Below are positions 15,001 to 22,399 of a stretch of 64,000 nt of DNA, piece after piece. Below the pieces are notes generated by a model, which saw only the letters and a list, made by a program, of their open reading frames with translations, did no database searches and had not been told where the DNA came from. Source of the stretch: Tubulanus polymorphus (Eukaryota > Nemertea > Palaeonemertea > Tubulaniformes > Tubulanidae). Position 1 is the first letter of the stretch; each line of letters starts with the position of its first letter. Both the position numbers and the translations under genes were made by a program. Location: positions 13,642,155 to 13,706,154 of the forward strand of contig NC_134033.1 of assembly GCF_964204645.1 (NCBI RefSeq), written 5' to 3'.

Positions 15001-17001
15001 AAGCCATCTTTTCTGAAAGTAACTAATCTCCCGTAAGCCGAGATGTTAAGACAATTGTCTCGATGACCTCGAAGTTGAGGCGACCGGCATCTTTTCTGGA
15101 TAAAAATAAACAGGTAAAATCTGATGACACCATACGTAGTTTGTTTTTACAGAGGCTGGATAGATCTGATCACCATACTATATGATGATGTCATAGGGGG
15201 ATTTTACTTATTTCCAAACGACTGAAGATGAAAATCTATAGAGAATCGCACAATAATAAACGATGAAATAATGATATAAAGTCTGACCATTAGAATATAG
15301 TGGAAACGTTGAATTAACTACACTAGCTCTAGGAAACTTTCAGACTTCGTATCATTTTTTTGATATCATTGTGTGATTCTCTATAGGCCTAGATTATTGT
15401 CATCACACGGATATAGAGTTTTATCAATGGTTAATACAGATGAAATCAATTAAACTGTTGATGTCATAAGGGGATTAACGGGGGCAGCCATTATACCTGT
15501 CCGTCGTCGTCTACCACTTGAATTTTTCCCGACTCGGAGAACTTGACGACGGCTCCGATCGCCGTTTCGAATTCACCTTTATTATCCGGCTCGATCCAGA
15601 TGTGGTCGCCCTACAAGAGAATTCAAATCGATTCAATTTAACGATTCGAGGAAAAAATACAATTCAGATGAAATTCTTAAAAAAAAAAACTGCATTTTCT
15701 ATTGTAGTTTTTGGAAATGAAAATTACAAAAATACAGGAATAAAACAGATCCAGATGCTACTGTCGTAATTAGTGGCCACACTGGACTGGGTTTCATAGA
15801 TGTGGAAGAAAAATAGTCCCTGGGAAACATTTTGAAGTTTGTCAGTTATAACCATGGTTTCTCATTGTTACTATGAGGGTTGTCATCCAGATTGAGGATT
15901 TAACCCTAGGGATAACTTTGATACTCAGTCTATGAAACCGGGCCATGGACTCACTGTAAAGGGAAGTCTTCAGCCCGAAGTTCACGGCTACCCGTGATAT
16001 ACATTACATAGTATATAACTAGAAACAGTAATTACTGTTAATATTCAATAGTTGAGAACAGAACTCGTTTTCAATATTCAGTCAACAGCTCTTCATCAAA
16101 TGAATCGACTGTGAACAAATTTAATGTCTGATAATAACGCGACGACGGCGTCTGTGACGTAATCACGAAAATAGATAATCATCGGCTATAGTCTGTTTAC
16201 GCTTGAGAACTAAAGGGGATGTATAATAGTCTCATAACGTTCATTCAACAGCAAAATTCTTGTTTCTTTTTGATCGGCTGTGAAAATGATTTTTATATTT
16301 CATATATTCTAAGCTCTTCAACTAGCAGACGCTTCAAACAATTTCGTTTGAAAAAAATGAAGCATTTTAGCGAAAAGAAATTTCCCTCCAACCGACCGAC
16401 AAGTGCGCACTTGGCTTTGTTTAATCTCACTTCGCAAATAGATCAAAGTATTCGATATCTTATACAGCTCGGTACAGTACGACAAAATACAAATAATCAA
16501 ATATAAGGAAACTTAGGGAAACAATTAAACATTGAATGAATTAATAGAATGAAATAGCCGATGGGTAAAAAATGCAATTTATTGCGCCGTAAAAACCATT
16601 AATGTTTATTGATACTGAGTAGGCCTATGCGTTATTTAAGGTGTTCTGTTGATGTGCACGACATCATTGGCGTTTCAAAATTACAAATCTACAAATGTGA
16701 ATTTTGGCGTTCATTTTGCAATTAAATGTATTTCATCACACTTAATCTATATTTGATAGATTTTGATAATTATTTTCGTGAGGATGTGCACTACATCGTC
16801 GATATATCAGGGCTAGACTGGTTGCCAGTCAATTCAATTCAATGATCGATATATTCAAATCCAAAATAACCTTATTGACCCTTAATATTATATAATCAAA
16901 AGTCATTGTAGACAATATTAATCAATTTATGGGTTACCTTGGTGTCAATATCCTTTCGAATTCGATGTCTTTTTCGAACTTACCTTCGATAAAATCACCA
17001 T
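1..17001 (-). CDS. MYO7A: Unconventional myosin VII (MYO7A-like), 5' 25 coding exons, runs off left edge
   Basis: Actin-based motor with a MyTH4-FERM cargo tail; in animals myosin VII acts in microvilli, stereocilia and adhesion sites. Coding exons in order: 16984-17001, 15497-15610, 14757-14903, 14187-14371, 12986-13364, 12409-12562, 11905-12060, 11108-11288, 10333-10543, 8925-9060, 8727-8833, 8113-8250, 7492-7740, 6965-7144, 6181-6399, 5486-5725, 3677-3955, 3507-3593, 3331-3426, 2630-2850, 2207-2324, 1815-2117, 1118-1345, 717-979, 188-340. All junctions are GT-AG and keep frame, giving about 1520 codons without a stop. P-loop GESGAGKT (156-163), switch I NDNSSRF (205-211) and switch II DIFGFE (434-439) are intact. 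IQ-type repeats follow from about 740, a charged helix at 859-938, the first MyTH4 domain at about 1000-1200, and most of the first FERM domain. Family members are about 2,200 residues, so SH3, MyTH4-2 and FERM-2 lie outside. VIIA versus VIIB cannot be separated for an invertebrate. Confidence 0.96.
188..979 (-). CDS. MYO7A: Myosin VII FERM-1 exons nearest the left edge
   Basis: Exons 717-979 and 188-340 encode the end of the first FERM domain. Exon 717-979 ends in [10 protein letters not shown] with a split arginine codon completed in 188-340, which continues [16 protein letters not shown] and ends in SSSR before a GTTAGT donor. This matches the myosin VII tail just before the SH3 region. 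The transcript continues beyond position 1. The intron at 341-716 holds nothing recognisable. Confidence 0.93.
4030..4345. repeat. Degenerate tandem repeat in myosin intron
   Basis: A run of imperfect units of roughly 45 bp built from the words CCCTGATTGACAAGTACAGTCC and CTGAAAATGGTTAACTG, in the intron between exons 3677-3955 and 5486-5725. Small ORFs across it are frame artefacts. The rest of that intron (4346-5470) is AT-rich and holds nothing I recognise. Confidence 0.7.
6450..6800. repeat. Degenerate approx. 70-bp tandem repeat in myosin intron
   Basis: Several imperfect units sharing the words GTCAAATTTGT, AACTTGAGG and AGTAGACT, lying between exons 6181-6399 and 6965-7144 of the myosin gene. 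Units drift strongly from each other, so this is an old array. No coding potential. Confidence 0.6.
8300..8610. repeat. 56-57 bp minisatellite in myosin intron
   Basis: About five copies of a unit containing GGTTCCCATGTTTTTCAAG, TGCTTGAACATGGGG and AGATCTAG. The word GTTCCC recurs at 8361, 8417, 8473, 8530 and 8587, giving steps of 56, 56, 57 and 57 bp. Each unit holds a short inverted pair (CCCATGTTTTTCAAG / CTTGAACATGGG) that could form a hairpin. It sits between exons 8113-8250 and 8727-8833. Confidence 0.9.
9130..10070. repeat. 87-bp minisatellite in myosin intron
   Basis: A tandem array with an 87-bp step, measured from the word TCCAAACTGC at 9441, 9528 and 9615. It is nearly perfect from about 9340 to 9990 and decays outward on both sides. 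The unit contains AGAGACAAAGGCTACTATA and CTCGGGGTGGAATTTCATC. Two sub-variants alternate (TACTAACGCGG versus TACCAACTCGG), a sign of higher-order amplification. Because 87 is divisible by three, long ORFs appear in several frames; they are not genes. It lies between exons 8925-9060 and 10333-10543. Confidence 0.95.
10110..10232. mobile_element. Small foldback element with PLE-terminus-like centre
   Basis: Inverted arms of about 23 bp (GAATAAAAACCCACAGTAG at 10110 and its near complement ending at 10232) enclose the sequence CTGAAGATGAGG...GTCGAAAC on the plus strand at 10161-10185. The arms and the CTGANGA ... GAAAC pattern resemble the terminal repeats of Penelope-like elements seen at 13.4 and 20.7 kb, but the family differs. 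It immediately follows the 87-bp array. Confidence 0.5.
10666..10931. mobile_element. TTAA-flanked piggyBac-like MITE (copy in myosin intron)
   Basis: The ends are CCCTTTCAGTG and its complement CACTGAAAGGG. The right flank is TTAA and the left flank is a decayed TTCA. Internal palindromic words of the type CACCGC/GCGGTG recur. A clear relative lies at 52720-53007 in an ASCC1 intron. A CCCTTT-type end with a TTAA target is typical of piggyBac-superfamily elements; no transposase is present. Confidence 0.75.
11320..11760. repeat. Dispersed repeat, copy 1 (relative at 18.54-18.85 kb)
   Basis: This intronic stretch shares the word order CGTTCCTGGATA-AAGGAGTT, CACATCACTTTCATAT-like, ACTCCT, TATCTTG and TTCTCAAATT-AAGGAGTTT with 18540-18850. 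Both copies are diverged and neither has an ORF or clear ends. The element type is unknown. Confidence 0.55.
12703..12812. mobile_element. Hairpin MITE 'GGACCCAGTTCCACAGTT', copy A
   Basis: About 110 bp, almost wholly an inverted repeat: it opens GGACCCAGTTCCACAGTT and closes AACTGTGGAACTGGACC, with a centre containing GTTAGTTCATTTTCAATG. It lies in the myosin intron between exons 12409-12562 and 12986-13364. Three further full copies are at 13853-13961, 40213-40322 and 40324-40440, plus half-copies elsewhere. Confidence 0.88.
12986..13364 (-). CDS. MYO7A: Myosin VII exon with P-loop and switch I
   Basis: This is the largest motor exon (379 bp, 126 codons plus one base). It begins in the split serine just before GESGAGKT and carries the nucleotide-binding loop and switch I ([10 protein letters not shown]), so it holds most of the ATP-binding site. 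Its acceptor lies only 13 bp from a Penelope-derived foldback insertion in the preceding intron (13391-13693), which pushed the native upstream intron sequence 303 bp away. The 12-bp target duplication still keeps part of the tract next to the acceptor. Confidence 0.95.
13508..13549 (-). ncRNA. Hammerhead-ribozyme-like motif, inverted partner
   Basis: The mirror copy of the motif at 13573-13614, on the opposite strand and within the same foldback element. On the minus strand it reads ACAC, CTGACGA, T, GATCTC-loop-GAGATC, GAAACGTC, GTGT. A transcript of either strand through the foldback would hold one sense motif and one antisense motif able to pair with it. Confidence 0.5.
13573..13614 (+). 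ncRNA. Hammerhead-ribozyme-like motif (PLE type)
   Basis: Reading 5' to 3' on the plus strand: stem I ACAC (13573-13576), core CTGACGA (13577-13583), one extra T, stem II GATCTC / GAGATC with loop TAGGGT (13585-13602), core GAAA (13603-13606), the very short self-complementary ACGT as stem III, C at 13610 as the expected cleavage base, then GTGT pairing with ACAC. Penelope-like elements are known to carry minimal hammerheads with such a tiny stem III, thought to act as dimers. The extra T before stem II departs from the textbook core, so activity is uncertain. Confidence 0.55.
13853..13961. mobile_element. Hairpin MITE 'GGACCCAGTTCCACAGTT', copy B
   Basis: Starts GGGTCCAGTTCCACAGTT and ends AACTGTGGAACTGGGTCC, with CATTGAAAATGAACTAAC in the middle, so it lies in the opposite orientation to copy A. 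It is in the intron between exons 12986-13364 and 14187-14371 of myosin VII. Confidence 0.88.
14474..14709. mobile_element. DNA-element remnant with CAGGGTGGCCAC-type ends
   Basis: Begins CAGGGTAGCCACTTT and ends near GTGGCGCCACCC, with internal words shared with other copies (TTGACAAATT, TCCCTG, AAAATTTGTCAA). Related copies are at 48065-48438, 52213-52340 and 54621-55001. The inverted ends suggest a non-autonomous cut-and-paste transposon; the superfamily (hAT-like is my guess) is not proven. Confidence 0.6.
15236..15386. mobile_element. Hairpin MITE with CTATAGAGAATC termini
   Basis: Inverted arms of about 45-50 bp: CTATAGAGAATCGCACAAT at the left and ATTGTGTGATTCTCTATAG at the right, each followed inward by AATGATA and AGTCTGA words. 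About 150 bp long, in the myosin intron between exons 14757-14903 and 15497-15610. No coding content. Confidence 0.75.
15787..15942. mobile_element. Small inverted-repeat element with CTGGGTTTCATAGA ends
   Basis: Starts CTGGGTTTCATAGA and ends TCTATGAAACCGGG, about 156 bp, between myosin exons 1 and 2. A partial relative (ACCCAGTCTATAAAACTGGGG) appears near 42115. Likely a MITE, diverged. Confidence 0.5.
16984..17001 (-). CDS. MYO7A: Myosin VII initiator exon, six codons (MVILSK)
   Basis: The start codon lies in an 18-bp coding stretch reading MVILSK and ending in a perfect GTAAGT donor. The next exon (15497-15610) opens in the same phase with GDHIWIE. Vertebrate myosin VIIA starts MVILQQGDHVW, so the join agrees with the family. 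The ATG context is ACCATGG, a strong animal initiation context. A possible 5' UTR acceptor (TCGCAG) lies just upstream near 17025. This exon is far too short for ORF finders and lies opposite a longer spurious plus-strand ORF. Confidence 0.88.
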
Positions 17002-17475
17002 GGTTACCGATGAAATTTATTTCTGCGATTATCCGATCATCAAAACTTCATATCATTTTCCGGGCGAAGCTGAAAGATACAACATAAACTGCGTTACGCC
17101 TCGTAAGATGATTAGAAAGCTTCTTATTTCATCAATTTATGAACCAGGAAGTTTCATTTTTTTTACTGGGAAATTGTGCCAGTTAATGGACAACTGGGAA
17201 ATTGTCCCAGCAAAGTGTATATATAATATACAGGGTATACTTTCATTCAGGTACAGTTGTAAAGCTGACTATGCAAGGGCTGGTTTTCTTATAATGGAAA
17301 AATCATGAATTTCAAGATTGGCCTAGTTTCAAGACATTCAGAATTGTCCAGGTTCCTACATAAAAAATGATACAATGAAACATTGTTTCTCCTGATTGGC
17401 CGGGTCATTTTTCTAAAATGCAATATAATTTGAATCCGTACATTACTTTCTAAAAAAGTAATGTAGAGGATATTT
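17002..17475. promoter_or_regulatory. Myosin VII upstream region
   Basis: The myosin start codon is at 17001, so its 5' UTR and possibly its promoter lie here. I see a candidate UTR acceptor near 17025 but no convincing TATA box. The part from about 17360 onward resembles, in inverted orientation, 22740-22930 (shared words ATGATAC, TTCTCCTGAT-GGCC, GTCATTTT). The promoter call rests on position only. Confidence 0.35.
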
Positions 17476-17992
17476 AGGAGGCCGGTCGAGTCAACTTTTA
17501 AGCTCTAGATAGGAGGCCGGTCGGGTCAACTTTTAAGCTCTAGATAGGAAGCCGGTCGGGTCAACTTTTAAGCTCTAGATAGGAAGCCGGTCGGGTCAAC
17601 TTTTAAGCTCTAGATAGGAAGCCGGTCGGGTCAACTTTTAAGCTCTAGATAGGAGGCCGGTCGGGTCAACTTTTAAGCTCTAGATAGGAGGCCGGTCGAG
17701 TCAACTTTTAAGCTCTAGATAGGAGGCCGGTCGATTCAACTTTTAAGCTCCAGATAGGAGGCCGGTCGGGTCAACTTTTAAGCTCTAGATAGGAGGCCGG
17801 TCGAGTCAACTTTTAAGCTCTAGATAGGAAGCCGGTCGGGTCAACTTTTAAGCTCTAGATAGGAGGCCGGTCGGGTCAACTTTTAAGCTCTAGATAGGAG
17901 GCCGGTCGAGTCAACTTTTAAGCTCTAAATAGGAGGCCGGTCGAGTCAACTTTTAAGCTCTAGATAGGAGGCCGGTCGGGTCAACTTTTAAG
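17476..17992. repeat. 35-bp minisatellite, about 14.8 copies
   Basis: Tandem unit of 35 bp: AGGAGGCCGGTCGGGTCAAC followed by TTTTAAGCTCTAGAT. Copies differ mainly at two sites (AGGAGG/AGGAAG and TCGGGTC/TCGAGTC), and the variants are patchily distributed. One separate diverged unit in the opposite orientation lies at about 22752-22785. Repeats are contiguous with no spacers. Confidence 0.97.
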
Positions 17993-17999
17993 GTCAGCA

Positions 18000-20670
18000 G
18001 AAATGAGAAACAAGTGTCAATTTCTTTTAGCCTAAAAGCAATTTTCTTCATCTTCATTAATCCATTGCTTCTATAATAACAACTTTTCTGAGAATTTATC
18101 TCCATCAACACGAAACGTAAAAGGAAATAATTTTCAATTAGGTCTAGATGAAAATATTTGGAGTTTTTTTTTAGATCCTAGAACATGCGCGCAATATCAA
18201 ACGCAATAATAACAGAATAATAATCATTCGTCATTTCAACCATCTGTCGTAGATTTATTAAACGCACACAGATGGTTTAATTATGATGAAGGTATTTTGA
18301 GGGGGTTAACATAGCTGTGCACACTATCCCATGCTTTCAGCGCTGTGTCACGGTATATGTCAATATCGTGGACAATATATGTGTAAAATTATGTCAAATC
18401 TGATGGCAGAGCGGGATCAATACTGCGAGTTCAAGGCTAATGACATCCGTCATAAATACCGAAACATACATAATATTGTATGAAATTCTGCCAATGCTAG
18501 TTTTTTTGTAACCAACTTATGGGACAACAGGTACAAGGACTCGTCGCTCAGTTATTCCTGGATAAAAGGAGTTTTCGAGGAGAAAATTTCTAGGAATTGT
18601 CCACATCACTTTCATATCCCCCCACGACTCCTAATCTTGTGTTATCTTGTACATTGGTTTTGGTAAATTTCTATCCTACAACCAACACTTCTTATTTTGG
18701 ATTTCTAGGCATAGTCTGCTGTACAACTACAAACTAGACAAAAATGACTAATTGCCTATATTTCTTTAGAAGGAGTTTCAGGCATTTTGCTCTTATCAAT
18801 GAAGTTTCAAACCGTAAGGAATCACGGAGTTGTAATAAGATTATAGTTTTTCATTAAATAAAACAGAATCTATGTTTTTGATATTGCGGTTTCTTGACAA
18901 ATTAAAGTAAGGTTAGGTCTATAGACTGTCATAGATCTTTCAATCCTATCGAAGCCCACGGCATTTATAGAAAAAAATTACTCTTTAAAGAGAAGAGCCA
19001 CTCCACAATTTACAATACGCGGAACTTAATGAGAAGGGTTTAAAATACATGACAAGCGACATTGTGAATGAAAGCAGGTTTCATCGCTACTGCGTGTCAG
19101 TGATATAGGTCAGCGGTGAATTCGGGAATGTTTGAAATTCATTCATAAAATCAATTACCAATCAGGTCGGACAAAGCAATAGTTTACGAATTAGACACAG
19201 GTGAATACTAAGTAAATTCCATATTCACACCTTAGAATACGCAGGGAAAATAGAATAAACATCGGCCTTATTAGATATGGAATTGATTTAATAGGAGGAT
19301 TGTTTGTAGCTAATAAATATTCATCATAAAAATATACGTCAATTTATATTCTAGTATTTAGGCCTGCTTACGTTGATCCAGGCTAGACTGACCAAAAGAG
19401 TTTTGTATTATAAGACTTTGTTGGAACTGCAATAGTGATAATCACTGATATAAGACCTCTGTAAGACCCCCCCTAGGAATAACTTGGGTCCCAGAGTGAA
19501 CAAGGAGATAATAAATGAGATGATTATTAAAACAATTAATTAGGCTTATACACCCTAACTATTGGATTCAGTCTCAAGAATGAAAATTATACCCAGACAA
19601 CTGTGGAACTGGATCTGGAGTCGAATTAGACCCACACTGGAACTGGTTCCAGAGACCAATTGAACCCGCATAACTGCGGAACTGATCTGGAGTCAAATTA
19701 AACCCACTCAACTGTGGAACTGGTTACAGAGACCAATTGAATCCGCATAACTGTGGAACTGACCTGGAGTCAAATTAAACCCACACAACTGCGAAACAGT
19801 ATCTGGAATCAAATTTAACCCACATAACTGTAGAACTGGGTCCAAACTTGTGCCCTCAAAGACATGGGTCTGCTGGTAATTGATAGCCAAAACAGTAAGT
19901 CAAAACCTAAGGGCCTGTACACTGTCACTGGGCTGCAGTGAGTGTGGGGCATTGAAGTAGTTTTGTCACAACCTTCTCCATCTCTCCATCCAACTCCAGG
20001 GCTCCGACCAAGAGTCTTAAGACGTAAGTTAAAAGAATTAAATCTAAATCTATATCTAATCAAATTCAAAGACTTTATCTTAGTTAGATTCAAGTTAGAT
20101 TCAAGCACGATGCAACTTATCTTAGCGGATAGGCCCTACTTTATAACCAAGCTTTCAAATATACATCCCCTTCTTTCCATAAAAATGAGATTCGTGGTTC
20201 AAACCAATAAATTAAACCCACACCTCTCACAAAATGGAATTTGGTGCATTTGAATTTGAGTTTGTTGACACGAAATTTATTAATGTTGATCTCGAAAACT
20301 TACGTTTTTACCGAACGCAGATTATCAGATAATCCCCCTCACTCGTCAGATTTAACGATGTATCTATAAATCCCTGCTCGTGGTGATAGATAATCCGGCA
20401 ATATCCCGTGAAGAGAAATATAATCCGGTTTTAACGTAGAAATGTACACACCCAAGATGACAGCGACAGGTGGCAGCACCGGCTAAAAAGAAACTATTCG
20501 AGACTTTTGCATTCTGCAGATTTTCCAGAACCTACCCTGAGAGGCCAGTGGTTTGAATCAATACAAAATGAAAACCATTCACCAGATTGAGCTGAAACGG
20601 TGGCAAATCAAGGTGATCGGGATATTCGGATTCAAACTAAAGTTTTCGAACATAGAAGACTTTCATAGAA
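18000..20670. other. Gene-poor stretch with old repeats
   Basis: AT-rich with no recognisable gene. Contents seen: a dispersed repeat at 18540-18850 related to 11320-11760; a tandem-like run at 19560-19850 built on the word ACTGTGGAACTGG, shared with the hairpin MITE ends; a C-rich patch CCCCCCCTAGG near 19468; and ORFs of 60-103 codons at 19.7-20.25 kb with no family resemblance. Confidence 0.6.
19580..19850. repeat. Tandem run built on ACTGTGGAACTGG
   Basis: About four imperfect units of roughly 75 bp containing GGAGTCAAATTAAACCCAC, AACTGTGGAACTGG, CAGAGACCAATTGAA and CATAACTG. The core word equals the terminal word of the hairpin MITE family, so the array may have grown from a MITE end. 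Confidence 0.65.
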
Positions 20671-20782
20671 CGATAAGCACACTCAAACGTGGTGAACGGA
20701 TAATAAGATAAAATCCCACTATTTACAGATTAAAAGAATTTAAAAACCAGAATTTATTTATTCAATCAAAAATATATAAAAG

Positions 20783-20824
20783 ACACGACGTTTCGATCTC
20801 ACCCTAGAGATCATCGTCAGGTGT
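20783..20824 (-). ncRNA. Hammerhead-ribozyme-like motif in Penelope terminal repeat
   Basis: Same layout as the two motifs in the foldback at 13.4-13.7 kb: ACAC, CTGACGA, T, stem II GATCTC/GAGATC, GAAACGTC, GTGT. It lies 3' of the RT-endonuclease remnant on the coding strand, where Penelope elements carry hammerheads in their LTR-like repeats. Confidence 0.55.
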
Positions 20825-20941
20825 GAGATATAGATTAAAAACAGGGGTATATATACAGAGGAGAACAGGTTAATTGAGTAACCTGGTGAGTGGGTAAATA
20901 ATTAGTGTTTGGCAAGGCATGAAGTAATAAACTTAGAAAAA

Positions 20942-21640
20942 AGGAAATTGTGCGGAGAAAAAGCCATTACTCAAATTGGTACTAATATCTGAGTGACGAG
21001 TAATTAGGGCAGACTCAACTATGTGGCGTTTAGTGTAATTGCTGGAAGTATAAATAATTTCGGCTTTATCAAAATTAAAACGATGACCAGTGTTCCAAAC
21101 GTGATTGGCTACGCCACTTTAATTCACGACCAGTTTCTCCAAAGTAAATTTTATCACAGCCAAAACAAGGAATTTTGTAAACTCCGCATGAGTCCAAAGG
21201 TTTAGATTGATTGTTTTTAACCAAAGTCTTACTAAATTTGTTTTCATACGTGAAAACGATTTGTTTATCCAATAAAGGGAGAGTGACGAAACTTTTCCAA
21301 AACAGGTACATACGGAACTACAATGAACTCTGAAATGTGTTTTTTTATTATCTGGAGGTTTAGAATTGAAGAAGGTACGTTTAGCCTTAGAAATAGCGAT
21401 TTTCAAAATGTGATCAGGGTAAGCCAATTTTTTAAGGGAGTTGGATATATGGTCAAATTCAGCCGAAAGGAAGGTTTCATCGCAGATCCGTAGTGCACGG
21501 AGAAAGAGGCATTGAGCGAGACCAATTTTGATTGATTTAGCAGTAAACGAAAAGAAGTGAAGGTATGCCTCGGCGTTGATAGGTTTGCGGTAGACTGAGA
21601 AAATCAAATGAGAATATTTATTGTGAATTAGAACATCTAA
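20942..21640 (-). pseudogene. Connector and GIY-YIG endonuclease part of Penelope-like element
   Basis: Three overlapping broken frames continue the polyprotein: one opens with FSVYRKPINAEAY (after the RT), one holds the GIY-YIG landmarks GVYKIPC and YFGETGR, and one holds the C-terminal end with NHVWNTGH and a stop near 20942. At least two frameshifts separate them. The order RT then GIY-YIG is the standard Penelope layout. Confidence 0.82.
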
Positions 21641-21653
21641 AAATGGAATTTGG

Positions 21654-22340
21654 TCATTTTAATTGTTCCCATTCAAAAGTGAATTTCAAAGATGGATATT
21701 GGGAGTTGATGAAGTCGATAAAAGAGGTAAGATCAAAATTATCAGAATATAAGCACAGAATGTCATCAACATACCTAATCCAAAAGTTAGGTTTAGAGCC
21801 AGCGTACTTTGGAAGAATTTCGGATTCAAAGTGTTCAAGGAAAAGATTAGCCAAAATGGGGGATAATGGGTTACCCATAGCGAAACCGAAAATTTGTTCA
21901 TATAATTTGTCTTGGAATTGGAAATATAGATTGGTAGTACAGAGTTCCAAAAGTTCAAGTAAACATTCTACAGGAATTGGGAGATCAAGATTGGAGTCCG
22001 GGAGTTTTCTTAAGAAATCGAGAGTTGGTTCAAATGGTTTATTTGTGAACAAGGAAACAGCGTCGAAAGATATAAATTTTTGTCCATTAGGTTTGAGATT
22101 TTTGAGTTTGTCTAAAAGATCCATATTGTGCCGAATGTGAGAATCAGAAAAAGTACCCAAAGCCGGGGAGAGTACTTTAGCCAGATATTTGGAGAGCCGA
22201 TATAATGGAGAATTGATATTAGAAATGATCGGTCTTAAAGGTGAATTGGGTTTATGAATTTTGGGAAGACCATAAGCATAAGGAAGATTAGGAAGCCGAG
22301 AGTTGAATTTGGAGATGAAGTCCGAATGATCAGGAAATTT
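21654..22340 (-). pseudogene. Reverse transcriptase part of Penelope-like element
   Basis: A continuous minus-strand frame of about 230 codons covers RT motifs from GLPKIHK through the palm aspartates in RYVDDIL, ending at a stop caused by a frameshift near 21654. Family knowledge: Penelope RTs copy RNA at target sites and group near telomerase RT. The presence of the downstream GIY-YIG domain places it with endonuclease-bearing Penelope elements, not the telomere-linked endonuclease-lacking ones. Not functional as it stands. Confidence 0.88.
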
Positions 22341-22399
22341 CTAAGAGATGTTTTTTTAATAAGAAAGAGGATAAATTTATGACTCGTCAACTAACAAAG

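Larger units (their letters stand above)
20672..22350 (-). mobile_element. Penelope-like element, 5'-truncated and decayed
   Basis: Minus-strand retroelement remnant: reverse transcriptase, then a GIY-YIG endonuclease, then a terminal repeat at 20672-20830. RT landmarks include GLPKIHKP and PLRPIIS near 22.2 kb, a GNPLSPILANLF motif and RYVDDIL with the catalytic aspartates. The endonuclease shows GVYKIPC, a CX2C-type pair and GETGR near 21.1-21.2 kb. The reading frame is broken by frameshifts near 21654, near 21310 and near 21115. The last frame ends at about 20942. No full N-terminal region is visible upstream of 22350. Confidence 0.92.

Noticed and set aside
17476-17992. CRISPR-like regular repeats
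   Set aside because: Units are contiguous with no unique spacers, and the surroundings are animal DNA; it is a minisatellite.
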